From Enterobacter soli ATCC BAA-2102 (lineage in GTDB: Bacteria > Pseudomonadota > Gammaproteobacteria > Enterobacterales > Enterobacteriaceae), in contig NZ_LXES01000048.1 of NCBI RefSeq assembly GCF_001654845.1, positions 1 to 64,000 on the forward strand: a stretch of 64,000 bases of DNA, written 5' to 3'. The notes beneath the pieces were generated by a model. The model was not told the origin of the DNA, searched no databases, and saw only the letters and a list, made by a program, of their open reading frames with translations. Shown here piece after piece: positions 1-8,207 of the stretch. Position 1 is the first letter of the stretch. Every line of letters begins with the position of its first letter. Both the position numbers and the translations under genes were made by a program.

Positions 1-55
1 CTTCCACCGTGCTTAACTGACAAGCATTAGCCAAAAGGCCCGTTTTTTTTCGCAA

Positions 56-70
56 GCCGGGTCACCCGGC
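56..70. other. Short inverted repeat downstream of eda
   Basis: A perfect GCCGGG-TCA-CCCGGC hairpin lies 9 bp past the eda stop codon. On the eda strand it is followed by a short spacer and then an A-run rather than a T-run, so it is not a clear Rho-independent terminator. On the plus strand a T8 tract lies at 43-50, before the hairpin. It may protect the 3' end of the edd-eda mRNA. Nothing else is recognisable in positions 1-78. Confidence 0.4.
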
Positions 71-78
71 AAGCAAAC

Positions 79-720
79 TTACTGTTTCGCGCCTTCAACC
101 GCTTCGCGAGCCAGTTTAGTGATGCGATCCCAGTCACCCGCTTCCAGCGCATCCGCCGGAACCAGCCATGAACCGCCGATGCACAGCACGCTTTTCAGCG
201 CCAGGTAGTCACGGTAGTTCGCTGGAGAAATACCGCCAGTCGGGCAGAAACGAACCTGAGAGAATGGGCCAGCAATCGCCTGCAACGCTTTGGTGCCACC
301 GTTCGCTTCAGCCGGGAAGAATTTGAACTCTTTCAGACCGTAGTCCATACCCAGCATCAGTTCAGAAACGGTGCTGATACCCGGGATCAACGGAATGGTG
401 CCTTCGGTTGCGGCTTTCAGCAGTGGCTCAGTCAGGCCAGGGCTGATTGCGAACTGCGCACCAGCTTCAGTCACGTCAGCCAGCTGTTGTGGGTTCAGAA
501 CTGTGCCCGCACCAATAATCGCTTCCGGTACTTCTTTGGCGATCGCGCGGATCGCGTCCATTGCACAGGCAGTACGCAGGGTCACTTCCAGCACGCGCAC
601 ACCGCCAGCAACCAGCGCTTTTGCCATAGGTACGGCGTGTTCCAGCTTATTCACCACGATTACCGGCACTACAGGGCCAGTTTTCAGGATTGCTTCTGCA
701 CTTGTTTTCCAGTTTTTCAT
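79..720 (-). CDS. eda: KDPG/KHG aldolase (Entner-Doudoroff)
   Basis: The product is the 213-residue 2-keto-3-deoxy-6-phosphogluconate aldolase, which splits KDPG into pyruvate and glyceraldehyde-3-phosphate; the family also acts on 4-hydroxy-2-oxoglutarate. The length equals that of E. coli Eda and the sequence is nearly collinear. Class I aldolase residues are visible: the Schiff-base lysine in KFFPAEA (K133) and the catalytic glutamate in VLEVTLRT (E45). It lies 37 bp downstream of edd on the same strand with no terminator between, so the two form the edd-eda operon. The enzyme is cytosolic. Confidence 0.98.
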   Translation of the reverse strand: MKNWKTSAEAILKTGPVVPVIVVNKLEHAVPMAKALVAGGVRVLEVTLRTACAMDAIRAIAKEVPEAIIGAGTVLNPQQLADVTEAGAQFAISPGLTEPLLKAATEGTIPLIPGISTVSELMLGMDYGLKEFKFFPAEANGGTKALQAIAGPFSQVRFCPTGGISPANYRDYLALKSVLCIGGSWLVPADALEAGDWDRITKLAREAVEGAKQ

Positions 721-757
721 CAGAGTTTCTCTCGCCAGATCGATAATTCAATTCGTC

Positions 758-2569
758 TTAAAACGTAATACAGGTCGCACCCTGTTCCGCGCCGGAGAGT
801 TTCTCGCGCAGCGCGCTGAACATTTCGCGTCCGGTTCCCACGCGCGATGCGCTCAGGTCAGGAATATGCGGTTCACGGGCAGCCAGTTCAGCTTCATCCA
901 CCAGCAGGGTTAACTCGCCTGTCTGGCCATTGACGCGAATCATATCGCCGTCACGGACTTTCGCCAGCAGCCCACCATCGTACGCTTCGGGCGTCACGTG
1001 GATTGCAGAAGGCACTTTACCTGATGCACCAGAGAGGCGTCCATCGGTAACCAACGCAATTTTGAAACGGCGGTCCAATAATACACCAAGTGGTGGCATA
1101 AGTTTATGTAATTCTGGCATCCCGTTCGCTTTTGGCCCCTGATGACGCACGACCACTACGCAATCCTTGTCGAGAAGACCGGCATCGAAGGCAGGTAAAA
1201 CATCGTGCTGGCTTTCAAATACCACAGCCGGAGCTTCGATAATCTGGTTCTCTTCCGGTACGGCAGAGGTTTTCATGACCGCACGCCCCAGATTACCGCT
1301 CAGCACTTTTGTGCCGCCATGACGGGAGAACGGGGTATCGAAGGTCGCGATAACCTGTGCGTCCAGGGAGGCAGTCGCCCCATCACGCCAGTCCAGCGCG
1401 CCATTGTTCAGCCACGGCTCCATGGTGTAACGCTGCAAGCCAAAACCGGCCACCGTATTCACATCTTCATGCAGCAAGCCGCCTTTGAGCAGTTCACGCA
1501 TCAGCACCGGTACGCCACCGGCCGCCTGGAAGTGGTTAATGTCTGCCGGGCCATTCGGGTACAGACGCGCCATCAGCGGGACAACGGCAGAGATGTCAGA
1601 GAAATCATCCCAGTTAATCAGAATGCCTGCCGCACGGGCCATCGCTACCAGGTGCATGGTGTGGTTGGTAGAACCGCCGGTTGCCAACAGAGCAACAATC
1701 CCGTTGACGATCACTTTTTCATCCACCATTTTGCCCATCGGCATCCACTCGTTGCCGTTTCCGGTAAGGCGAGTAACCTGGCGGGCAGCGGCTTCGGTCA
1801 GTGCCTGACGCAGCGGCGCATCCGGCTGAATGAAGGACGAACCAGGAAGCTGCATCCCCATAAATTCCACCACCATCTGGTTGGTGTTTGCCGTACCGTA
1901 GAAGGTACAGGTACCCGGTGCATGGTAGGAGGCGGCTTCCGCTTCCAGCAGCGCCTGGCGATCCGCTTTGCCTTCAGCATACAGCTGGCGGATACGCACT
2001 TTTTCTTTGTTTGGCAGGCCACTTGCCATTGGGCCTGATGGCACAAAAATCGCAGGCAGATGACCAAATGAGAGCGCCGCCATCACCAGGCCCGGGACAA
2101 TTTTGTCGCACACGCCCAGATAAAGCGCACCATCGAACATATTGTGCGATAGCCCCACCGCCGCAGACATGGCAATCACTTCACGGCTCAGCAGGGACAA
2201 CTCCATCCCATCCTGGCCCTGGGTCACGCCGTCACACATGGCCGGTACACCACCCGCAACCTGCCCCACCGCATTAACGCTGTGCAGCGCTTGACGAATG
2301 ATATTCGGGTAGACCTCATACGGCTGGTGCGCCGAGAGCATATCGTTGTAGGAGGTAATGATGGCGATATTGTTACGCAACATGCTTTTCAGCGAGTCTT
2401 TGTCACCCGGCTGGCAGGCAGCAAAGCCGTGGGCCAGATTACCGCAAGCCAGTTGTGAACGATGTACGGTGTCGCTTTTGGCCTGTTCAATACGGGCGAG
2501 GTAGGCAGAACGCGTCTCTTTTGAGCGCTCGATAATGCGTTGTGTTACGCGTAACAATGTCGGATTCAT
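758..2569 (-). CDS. edd: Phosphogluconate dehydratase
   Basis: The 603-residue dehydratase converts 6-phosphogluconate to KDPG, the first committed Entner-Doudoroff step. It belongs to the IlvD/Edd iron-sulfur family: the CDKIVPG motif near residue 155 carries a cluster cysteine, and the C-terminal VTDGRLSGASGKVP stretch is the family signature. Length matches E. coli Edd. The ATG at 2569 is preceded by AGAGGAGC with correct spacing. It is co-transcribed with eda; a GntR-type operator lies about 200 bp upstream, implying induction by gluconate. Confidence 0.98.
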   Translation of the reverse strand: MNPTLLRVTQRIIERSKETRSAYLARIEQAKSDTVHRSQLACGNLAHGFAACQPGDKDSLKSMLRNNIAIITSYNDMLSAHQPYEVYPNIIRQALHSVNAVGQVAGGVPAMCDGVTQGQDGMELSLLSREVIAMSAAVGLSHNMFDGALYLGVCDKIVPGLVMAALSFGHLPAIFVPSGPMASGLPNKEKVRIRQLYAEGKADRQALLEAEAASYHAPGTCTFYGTANTNQMVVEFMGMQLPGSSFIQPDAPLRQALTEAAARQVTRLTGNGNEWMPMGKMVDEKVIVNGIVALLATGGSTNHTMHLVAMARAAGILINWDDFSDISAVVPLMARLYPNGPADINHFQAAGGVPVLMRELLKGGLLHEDVNTVAGFGLQRYTMEPWLNNGALDWRDGATASLDAQVIATFDTPFSRHGGTKVLSGNLGRAVMKTSAVPEENQIIEAPAVVFESQHDVLPAFDAGLLDKDCVVVVRHQGPKANGMPELHKLMPPLGVLLDRRFKIALVTDGRLSGASGKVPSAIHVTPEAYDGGLLAKVRDGDMIRVNGQTGELTLLVDEAELAAREPHIPDLSASRVGTGREMFSALREKLSGAEQGATCITF

Positions 2570-2689
2570 AAAAGCTCCTCTAATTTATCTGTCCGGGCTC
2601 GGGAGTTTACAAAGTCTCTGGCAGTTGTTAACAACGCTGAAACGCTTGGTGTCCGGAGCTCAGGGGCAAAATCGCTTCCGGCAGTGTAA

Positions 2690-2725
2690 TAAAAAAAGCT
2701 CCGCGGGGAAATCCACGCGGAGCTT
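2690..2725 (-). terminator. Rho-independent terminator of zwf
   Basis: On the minus strand AGCTCCGCG pairs with CGCGGAGCT and is followed by seven T residues (the A-run at 2691-2697 of the plus strand). It stands about 80 bp past the zwf stop codon. It also lies between the GntR-type operator (2763-2778) and edd, so any edd transcript starting near that operator must read through it. Confidence 0.85.
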
Positions 2726-2762
2726 AAAAGATTAAAAATTGTGCCACTAACTGTGTTAGATC

Positions 2763-2778
2763 ATGTTACCGGTAAAAT
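2763..2778. promoter_or_regulatory. GntR-type operator upstream of edd-eda
   Basis: ATGTTACCGGTAAAAT matches the palindromic E. coli GntR operator consensus ATGTTACC(C/G)GTAACAT at 14 of 16 positions, with the core TTACCGGTAA fully symmetric. It lies 25 bp beyond the zwf stop codon and about 195 bp upstream of the edd start. In E. coli GntR represses edd-eda and is relieved by gluconate; the same control is inferred here. Confidence 0.75.
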
Positions 2779-2803
2779 AACACCTTCGGGCTAGAGGATT
2801 ATC

Positions 2804-4279
2804 CTACTCAAACTCGTTCCAGGAGCGGCCATCACGGGTGATCATCGCCACAGAGGCGACAGGTCCCCAGGTGCCCGCCTGATACGGTTTTGGCGCGTCC
2901 TGATCGGCAGCCCAGGCTTCGGTAATGGAATCGACCCATTTCCACGCCTCTTCCACTTCATCACGACGTACAAACAGCGCCTGAATACCACGCATGGTTT
3001 CCAGCAGCAGACGCTCGTAAGCATCCGCCAGGTGCGTTTCGTTGAAGGTTTCGGAGTAGCTCAGATCTAACTTGGTGGTTTGCAGGTTGTGTTTGTGATC
3101 CAGGCCTGGCACTTTGTTCAGGATCTGGATATCCACACCTTCGTCCGGTTGCAGACGGATGGTCAGCTTGTTCTGCGGCAGCTCCTGCCAGGACTCTTTG
3201 AACAGGTTCAGCTCAGGGTTTTTAAAGTACACCACCACTTCAGAGCATTTGGCTGGCAGACGTTTACCGGTGCGCAGGTAGAATGGAACACCCGCCCAGC
3301 GCCAGTCATCGATATCCACGCGGATCGCCACGAAGGTCTCGGTGTTGCTGGCCTTGTTCGCGCCCTCTTCTTCCAGATAGCCCGGCACTTTTTTGCCCTG
3401 GGCAAAGCCTGCGGTGTACTGGCCGCGAACGGTTTTCTCACGCACATTTGAACGGTCAATGCGGCGCAGAGACTTCAGCACTTTCACTTTAGCATCGCGG
3501 ATGCTGTCAGCCGTCAGGTCAGACGGAGGCGACATGGCGATCATGCACAGAATTTGCAGCAGGTGGTTCTGGATCATGTCGCGCATCTGGCCGGCCTGGT
3601 CAAAGTAACCCCAGCGCCCTTCGATGCCCACCTCTTCGGCCACGGTAATTTCCACGTGATCGATAGTACGATTGTCCCAGTTGTTCACAAACAGGGAGTT
3701 CGCAAAACGCAGTGCCAGCAGGTTCAGTACCGTCTCTTTACCGAGATAGTGGTCGATACGGTAAACCTGACACTCTTCAAAGAACTCACCCACCTGATCG
3801 TTGATTTCACGGGAGGTCGCAAGGGATGTCCCCAGCGGTTTTTCCATCACCACGCGTGCAGGCTTAGCGTTCAGTTTTGCTTCGCCCAGACCTTTGCAGA
3901 TGGCACCGAAGGTGCTTGGCGGCATCGCGAAATAGTTGATGGTGACGCGGTTTTTCTGATCCAGCATCTTGCCCAGGCGGGAAAACGCGCTAACGTCGTT
4001 CACGTCCAGGTTACAGAAATCGAGGCGTCCGCTCAGCGTATCCCACAAACTTTCATCGATTTTCTCTTTCATGAAAGTTTCGAGCGCTTCACGCACGACT
4101 TTGGTATAAGCGTCCTTGTCCCATTCGGCGCGCCCGACACCCAGGATACGGGTATCCGGATGAAGTTGGCCCGCTTTTTCCAGTTGATACAGGGAAGGCA
4201 GCAATTTCCGGCGTGCAAGATCGCCTTTCGCGCCGAAAATGACCAGGTCACATGCCTGGGCTGTTTGCGTTACCGCCAT
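2804..4279 (-). CDS. zwf: Glucose-6-phosphate 1-dehydrogenase
   Basis: The 491-residue enzyme oxidises glucose-6-phosphate to 6-phosphogluconolactone with NADP, feeding both the pentose phosphate and Entner-Doudoroff routes. The dinucleotide motif GAKGDLARRKLLPSL starts near residue 15, and the active-site RIDHYLGKE follows near residue 175. An open frame continues upstream to 4501, but the ATG at 4279 gives exactly the E. coli length and start (MAVTQTAQ) and is preceded by GAGGAGAATGAC. The upstream gap shared with divergent hexR holds a HexR palindrome, so repression by HexR is expected. Oxidative-stress (SoxS/MarA) control, known in E. coli, was not resolved by eye. Confidence 0.98.
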   Translation of the reverse strand: MAVTQTAQACDLVIFGAKGDLARRKLLPSLYQLEKAGQLHPDTRILGVGRAEWDKDAYTKVVREALETFMKEKIDESLWDTLSGRLDFCNLDVNDVSAFSRLGKMLDQKNRVTINYFAMPPSTFGAICKGLGEAKLNAKPARVVMEKPLGTSLATSREINDQVGEFFEECQVYRIDHYLGKETVLNLLALRFANSLFVNNWDNRTIDHVEITVAEEVGIEGRWGYFDQAGQMRDMIQNHLLQILCMIAMSPPSDLTADSIRDAKVKVLKSLRRIDRSNVREKTVRGQYTAGFAQGKKVPGYLEEEGANKASNTETFVAIRVDIDDWRWAGVPFYLRTGKRLPAKCSEVVVYFKNPELNLFKESWQELPQNKLTIRLQPDEGVDIQILNKVPGLDHKHNLQTTKLDLSYSETFNETHLADAYERLLLETMRGIQALFVRRDEVEEAWKWVDSITEAWAADQDAPKPYQAGTWGPVASVAMITRDGRSWNEFE

Positions 4280-4635
4280 GTCATTCTCCTCAGTTGGATA
4301 ACCTGGTACTTCTGCCAGGTATCGTTGTAATTTTATTACAATGCACTGTACTGCTTTTACGTCATTCCCGAAACCATTAGCGCTTAACGTCACGTGCGAT
4401 ACCGTGATTTTTCGCCCGTCAAGCGCCTGTGGCACGGCAAAAACGCTGGATCCGTTGAATCTTTGTACTGCCCGGTCACTGCAAAACCCGACAGCGATCA
4501 AGTAATGAAAAAAAACAACAACATTTCTTGTCGTACATTACCCTTTAAGGAAGCCCGAGGGGTAATATCGACTCAATCGAATCATGATTTCATCAATCAA
4601 TGAAATCGTTTCCACCCATGAGCGCCTGGTTAACG
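4280..4635. promoter_or_regulatory. Divergent zwf / hexR control region
   Basis: This 356-bp gap holds the two divergent promoters. It contains a 6-bp-stem hairpin in the zwf leader at 4301-4320 (ACCTGG...CCAGGT) just before the zwf ribosome binding site, and a HexR palindrome at 4325-4341. The hairpin could influence zwf translation; that is inference. No coding sequence with family resemblance was seen in it. Confidence 0.6.
4325..4341. promoter_or_regulatory. HexR operator (perfect palindrome)
   Basis: TTGTAATTTTATTACAA is a perfect palindrome with seven-base arms around TTT. It matches the TGTAAT-N3-ATTACA type described for HexR in gamma-proteobacteria. It sits 46-62 bp upstream of the zwf start codon, where a repressor would block zwf transcription. 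HexR is released by KDPG in studied species, the intermediate made by Edd and removed by Eda, both encoded next door. Confidence 0.8.
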
Positions 4636-5505
4636 ATGAACATGCTGGAAAAAATCCAGTTTCAACTGGAACACCTTAGCAAATCCGAGCGAAAAGTGGC
4701 TGAAGTTATTCTCGCCTCCCCCGCTCAGGCGATTCATTCAAGCATCGCCGCTCTGGCACAGGAATCGGGCGTTAGCGAACCGACGGTTAACCGGTTCTGT
4801 CGAAGCCTTGAAACGCGTGGCTTCCCCGATTTTAAACTGCATCTGGCACAAAGTCTGGCAAACGGTACGCCGTATGTTAATCGCAATGTGGATGAAGACG
4901 ACAGCGTTGATGCCTATACCGCGAAAATATTTGAATCCGCGATGGCAACGCTCGATCATGTCCGTCAGTCGCTGGATATGACGTCTGTTAATCGCGCGGT
5001 CGATTTACTGACCCAGGCGAAGAAGATAGCCTTCTTCGGTCTGGGCTCGTCCGCCGCGGTTGCTCACGATGCCATGAACAAATTCTTCCGCTTCAATGTC
5101 CCGGTTATTTATTCCGATGACATTGTGTTGCAACGCATGAGCTGTATGAATTGTAGCGAAGATGATGTGGTGGTTCTTATCTCGCATACCGGACGCACCA
5201 AAAGCCAGGTAGAACTTGCCCAACTGGCGCGAGATAATGATGCTATGGTGATAGCGCTTACAACCGCAGGCACGCCGCTGGCACGAGAAGCGACACTCGC
5301 CATCACTCTGGATGTGCCGGAAGACACCGACATGTATATGCCAATGGTGTCACGTCTTGCGCAACTCACCGTGATTGACGTACTGGCGACCGGTTTTACC
5401 TTACGTCGTGGGGCAAAATTCAGAGATAACTTGAAGCGGGTCAAGGAAGCGCTCAAGGAATCGCGTTTTGATAAAGAATTGCTCATAAAGAGCGATGTTC
5501 CCTAA
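4636..5505 (+). CDS. hexR: RpiR-family transcriptional regulator HexR
   Basis: The 289-residue repressor has an N-terminal RpiR helix-turn-helix (residues about 1-77, with SEPTVNRFCRSLETRGFPDF) and a C-terminal SIS sugar-phosphate-binding domain (about 125-265, with FFGLGSSAAVAHDA and LISHTGRTKSQVE). The ATG at 4636 (MNMLEKIQ) gives the E. coli HexR length; the frame is open 12 codons further upstream but lacks support. It is divergent from zwf and followed by pykA. It is expected to control zwf, edd-eda and other central carbon genes in response to KDPG. Confidence 0.97.
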   Translation: MNMLEKIQFQLEHLSKSERKVAEVILASPAQAIHSSIAALAQESGVSEPTVNRFCRSLETRGFPDFKLHLAQSLANGTPYVNRNVDEDDSVDAYTAKIFESAMATLDHVRQSLDMTSVNRAVDLLTQAKKIAFFGLGSSAAVAHDAMNKFFRFNVPVIYSDDIVLQRMSCMNCSEDDVVVLISHTGRTKSQVELAQLARDNDAMVIALTTAGTPLAREATLAITLDVPEDTDMYMPMVSRLAQLTVIDVLATGFTLRRGAKFRDNLKRVKEALKESRFDKELLIKSDVP

Positions 5506-5628
5506 TAGTTAATAATGATGTTTTAACGATTTACGGCACTCGGTCAGTTCACTGTTGCCTTGCAGCAGCCAGAACGCCGATTCAATGTTCACGCAACACC
5601 AAAATTGTTTCAGTCAACGGAGTATTAC

Positions 5629-7071
5629 ATGTCCAGAAGGCTTCGCAGAACCAAGATCGTAACCACCTTAGGCCCGGCTACCGATCGCGATAATAACCTC
5701 GAGAAAATTATCGCCGCAGGCGCCAACGTGGTACGTATGAACTTCTCTCACGGTACGCCAGAAGACCATAAACTGCGTGCAGATAAAGTGCGTGAGATCG
5801 CGGCTAAACTGGGCCGCCATGTTGCTATCCTCGGTGACCTGCAAGGGCCAAAAATCCGTGTATCAACATTCAAAGAAGGCAAAGTTTTCCTCAATGTTGG
5901 CGATAAGTTCCTGCTGGATGCCAACCTGAGCAAAGGTGAAGGCGATAAAGAGAAAGTGGGCATCGACTATAAAGGTCTGCCTGCTGACGTGGTACCTGGC
6001 GACATTCTGCTGCTCGACGATGGCCGTGTTCAGCTGAAAGTGCTGGAAGTTCAGGGCATGAAAGTGTTCACCGAAGTGACCGTGGGCGGCCCGCTGTCCA
6101 ACAACAAAGGGATTAACAAACTCGGTGGCGGCCTCTCTGCTGAAGCGCTGACCGATAAAGACAAAGCCGACATTGTTACTGCCGCGCAGATTGGTGTGGA
6201 TTACCTGGCAGTTTCCTTCCCTCGCTGTGGTGAAGACCTGAACTACGCTCGCCGTCTGGCGCGTGATGCAGGCTGCGATGCGAAAATCGTTGCTAAAGTT
6301 GAGCGCGCAGAAGCCGTTTGCGATCAGGATGCTATGGATGACGTTATCCTGGCCTCCGACGTGGTGATGGTTGCCCGTGGCGACCTGGGCGTTGAAATCG
6401 GCGACCCGGAACTGGTCGGTATCCAGAAAGCGCTGATCCGCCGTGCACGTCAGCTGAACCGCGCCGTGATCACTGCGACCCAGATGATGGAGTCAATGAT
6501 CACCAACCCAATGCCAACCCGTGCAGAAGTCATGGACGTGGCAAACGCCGTGCTGGATGGTACCGATGCGGTCATGTTGTCTGCTGAAACCGCAGCAGGC
6601 CAGTACCCGGCTGAAACCGTTGCTGCCATGGCGCGCGTGTGCCTGGGCGCTGAGAAAATCCCAAGCATCAACGTTTCTAAACACCGTCTGGACGTGCAGT
6701 TCGACAACGTAGAAGAAGCCATTGCGATGTCCGCAATGTACGCGGCAAACCACCTGAAAGGTGTTACCGCCATCATCACCATGACCGAATCTGGCCGTAC
6801 CGCACTGATGACGTCCCGTATCAGCTCTGGGCTGCCAATCTTTGCTATGTCCCGTCATGAGCGCACCCTGAACCTGACTGCGCTGTATCGTGGTGTGACG
6901 CCGGTTTACTTCGACAGCACCAGCGATGGCGTTGCCGCAGCGAACGATGCCGTTAACCTGCTGCGCGACAAAGGCTACCTGGTGTCCGGCGATATCGTGA
7001 TCGTGACTCAGGGTGACGTGATGAGCACCGTGGGTTCAACCAACACCACCCGTGTTATGACCGTCGAATAA
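5629..7071 (+). CDS. pykA: Pyruvate kinase II
   Basis: The 480-residue protein is the AMP-activated type of pyruvate kinase, making pyruvate and ATP from phosphoenolpyruvate. Visible family features are the N-terminal KIVTTLGPAT and MNFSHG, the metal/catalytic segment AKVERAEAV, the MVARGDLGVEIG loop and a C-terminal allosteric domain from about residue 350. The start at 5629 (MSRRLRRTK) gives the E. coli PykA length and is preceded by CGGAG; upstream open codons lack homology. It lies 123 bp after hexR on the same strand and ends in a strong terminator. Confidence 0.98.
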   Translation: MSRRLRRTKIVTTLGPATDRDNNLEKIIAAGANVVRMNFSHGTPEDHKLRADKVREIAAKLGRHVAILGDLQGPKIRVSTFKEGKVFLNVGDKFLLDANLSKGEGDKEKVGIDYKGLPADVVPGDILLLDDGRVQLKVLEVQGMKVFTEVTVGGPLSNNKGINKLGGGLSAEALTDKDKADIVTAAQIGVDYLAVSFPRCGEDLNYARRLARDAGCDAKIVAKVERAEAVCDQDAMDDVILASDVVMVARGDLGVEIGDPELVGIQKALIRRARQLNRAVITATQMMESMITNPMPTRAEVMDVANAVLDGTDAVMLSAETAAGQYPAETVAAMARVCLGAEKIPSINVSKHRLDVQFDNVEEAIAMSAMYAANHLKGVTAIITMTESGRTALMTSRISSGLPIFAMSRHERTLNLTALYRGVTPVYFDSTSDGVAAANDAVNLLRDKGYLVSGDIVIVTQGDVMSTVGSTNTTRVMTVE

Positions 7072-7084
7072 TCCCAGTGTTATT

Positions 7085-7117
7085 AAAAAGCCCCCTCCTT
7101 ACGGAGGGGGCTTTTTT
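7085..7117. terminator. Bidirectional terminator pykA / lpxM
   Basis: AAAAAGCCCCCTCC, a four-base loop, then GGAGGGGGCTTTTTTT forms a stable stem flanked by A- and T-runs on both sides, so it can terminate converging transcripts. The lpxM stop codon (complement of 7117-7119) overlaps its T-tract. Confidence 0.92.
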
Positions 7118-8088
7118 TATTTCTTCGGGAAAAGCTCTTTGCGTTTATAGGGCTCTTTTTCGCCCGGCTTACGCGTTTTAAGCAGCTTAAGTATCCACGT
7201 GTACTGTTCCGTATGTGGCCCCACCAGCAACTCAACTTCTTCATTCATCCGACGCGCAATGGTGTGATCGTCTGCCTTCAGCAGGTCATCCATTGGCGGG
7301 CGCACCTCAATGCTCAGGCGGTGCGTGTTGCCGTCATAAACAGGGAACAGCGGAATAACGCGGGCGCGACAGACTTTCATCAGACGGCCAATCGCCGGCA
7401 GCGTAGCTTTGTAAGTGGCAAAGAAATCGACAAACTCGCTGTGCTCAGGCCCGTGGTCCTGATCTGGCAGATAGTATCCCCAGTAGCCCTGACGCACAGA
7501 CTGAATAAAAGGTTTGATACCGTCGTTGCGCGCGTGCAGGCGGCCACCAAAACGGCGGCGGACGGTGTTCCACACATAATCAAAGATCTTATTCCCCTGA
7601 TTATGGAACATGGCAGCCATCTTCTGCCCTTGCGATGCCATAAGCATGGCCGGGATATCAACGCCCCAGCCGTGAGGAACGAGGAAGATCACCTTCTCGT
7701 CATTGCGGCGCATCTCTTCAATGATTTCCAGCCCTTTCCAGTCAACACGGCTGAGCAGCTTCTCCGGCCCACGCAGAGCCAGTTCTGCCATCATCGCCAT
7801 TGCCTGCGGTGCCGTGGTGTACATCGCATCAATGATGGCTTCGCGCTCGGCGTCGCTTTTCTCAGGGAAGCAATAGTAGAGGTTAATTTGCGCGCGCCGA
7901 CGAGCGCTTTTACCCATCCGCCCGGCAAGGCGACCTATCTTGCCGAGAATAGGATCGCGGACAGAGGCCGGCAGCAGTGCGATACCGGCAAACGCATAGA
8001 CACCCAGCCAGGCGCCCCAGTTGGACGGATGGCGAAACGACGGCTCAAACTCAGGAATGTACTCAATGTTATTTTTTTTTGTTTCCAT
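7117..8088 (-). CDS. lpxM: Lipid A myristoyltransferase
   Basis: This 323-residue inner-membrane acyltransferase adds the secondary myristoyl chain to penta-acylated Kdo2-lipid A. The length equals E. coli LpxM (MsbB). An N-terminal hydrophobic anchor (about residues 25-43) is followed by the LPLAT catalytic box HGWGVD (HX4D) near residue 139 and the YYLPDQDHGPE motif. It converges on pykA and is followed (transcriptionally upstream) by mepM on the same strand, with a terminator between. Confidence 0.97.
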   Translation of the reverse strand: METKKNNIEYIPEFEPSFRHPSNWGAWLGVYAFAGIALLPASVRDPILGKIGRLAGRMGKSARRRAQINLYYCFPEKSDAEREAIIDAMYTTAPQAMAMMAELALRGPEKLLSRVDWKGLEIIEEMRRNDEKVIFLVPHGWGVDIPAMLMASQGQKMAAMFHNQGNKIFDYVWNTVRRRFGGRLHARNDGIKPFIQSVRQGYWGYYLPDQDHGPEHSEFVDFFATYKATLPAIGRLMKVCRARVIPLFPVYDGNTHRLSIEVRPPMDDLLKADDHTIARRMNEEVELLVGPHTEQYTWILKLLKTRKPGEKEPYKRKELFPKK

Positions 8089-8164
8089 GCTGATTCCAGG
8101 GAAGGTGACGCGAAATAAAGAACAATGCGGATAGTGTAGCGAGGCTGGCGCTTACGCACAAAAG

Positions 8165-8194
8165 AAAAAGCCGGCGCGCGAAGGCACCGGCTTT
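8165..8194 (-). terminator. Terminator of mepM
   Basis: On the minus strand AGCCGGTGC pairs with GCGCCGGCT and is followed by TTTTTC. It lies immediately past the mepM stop codon and before lpxM. Confidence 0.8.
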
Positions 8195-8207
8195 AAGATA
8201 CACAAGC

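Noticed and set aside
4280..4501. In-frame extension of zwf by 74 codons upstream of 4279
   Set aside because: It would cover the HexR operator and lacks similarity; the ATG at 4279 has a good ribosome binding site and gives the family length.
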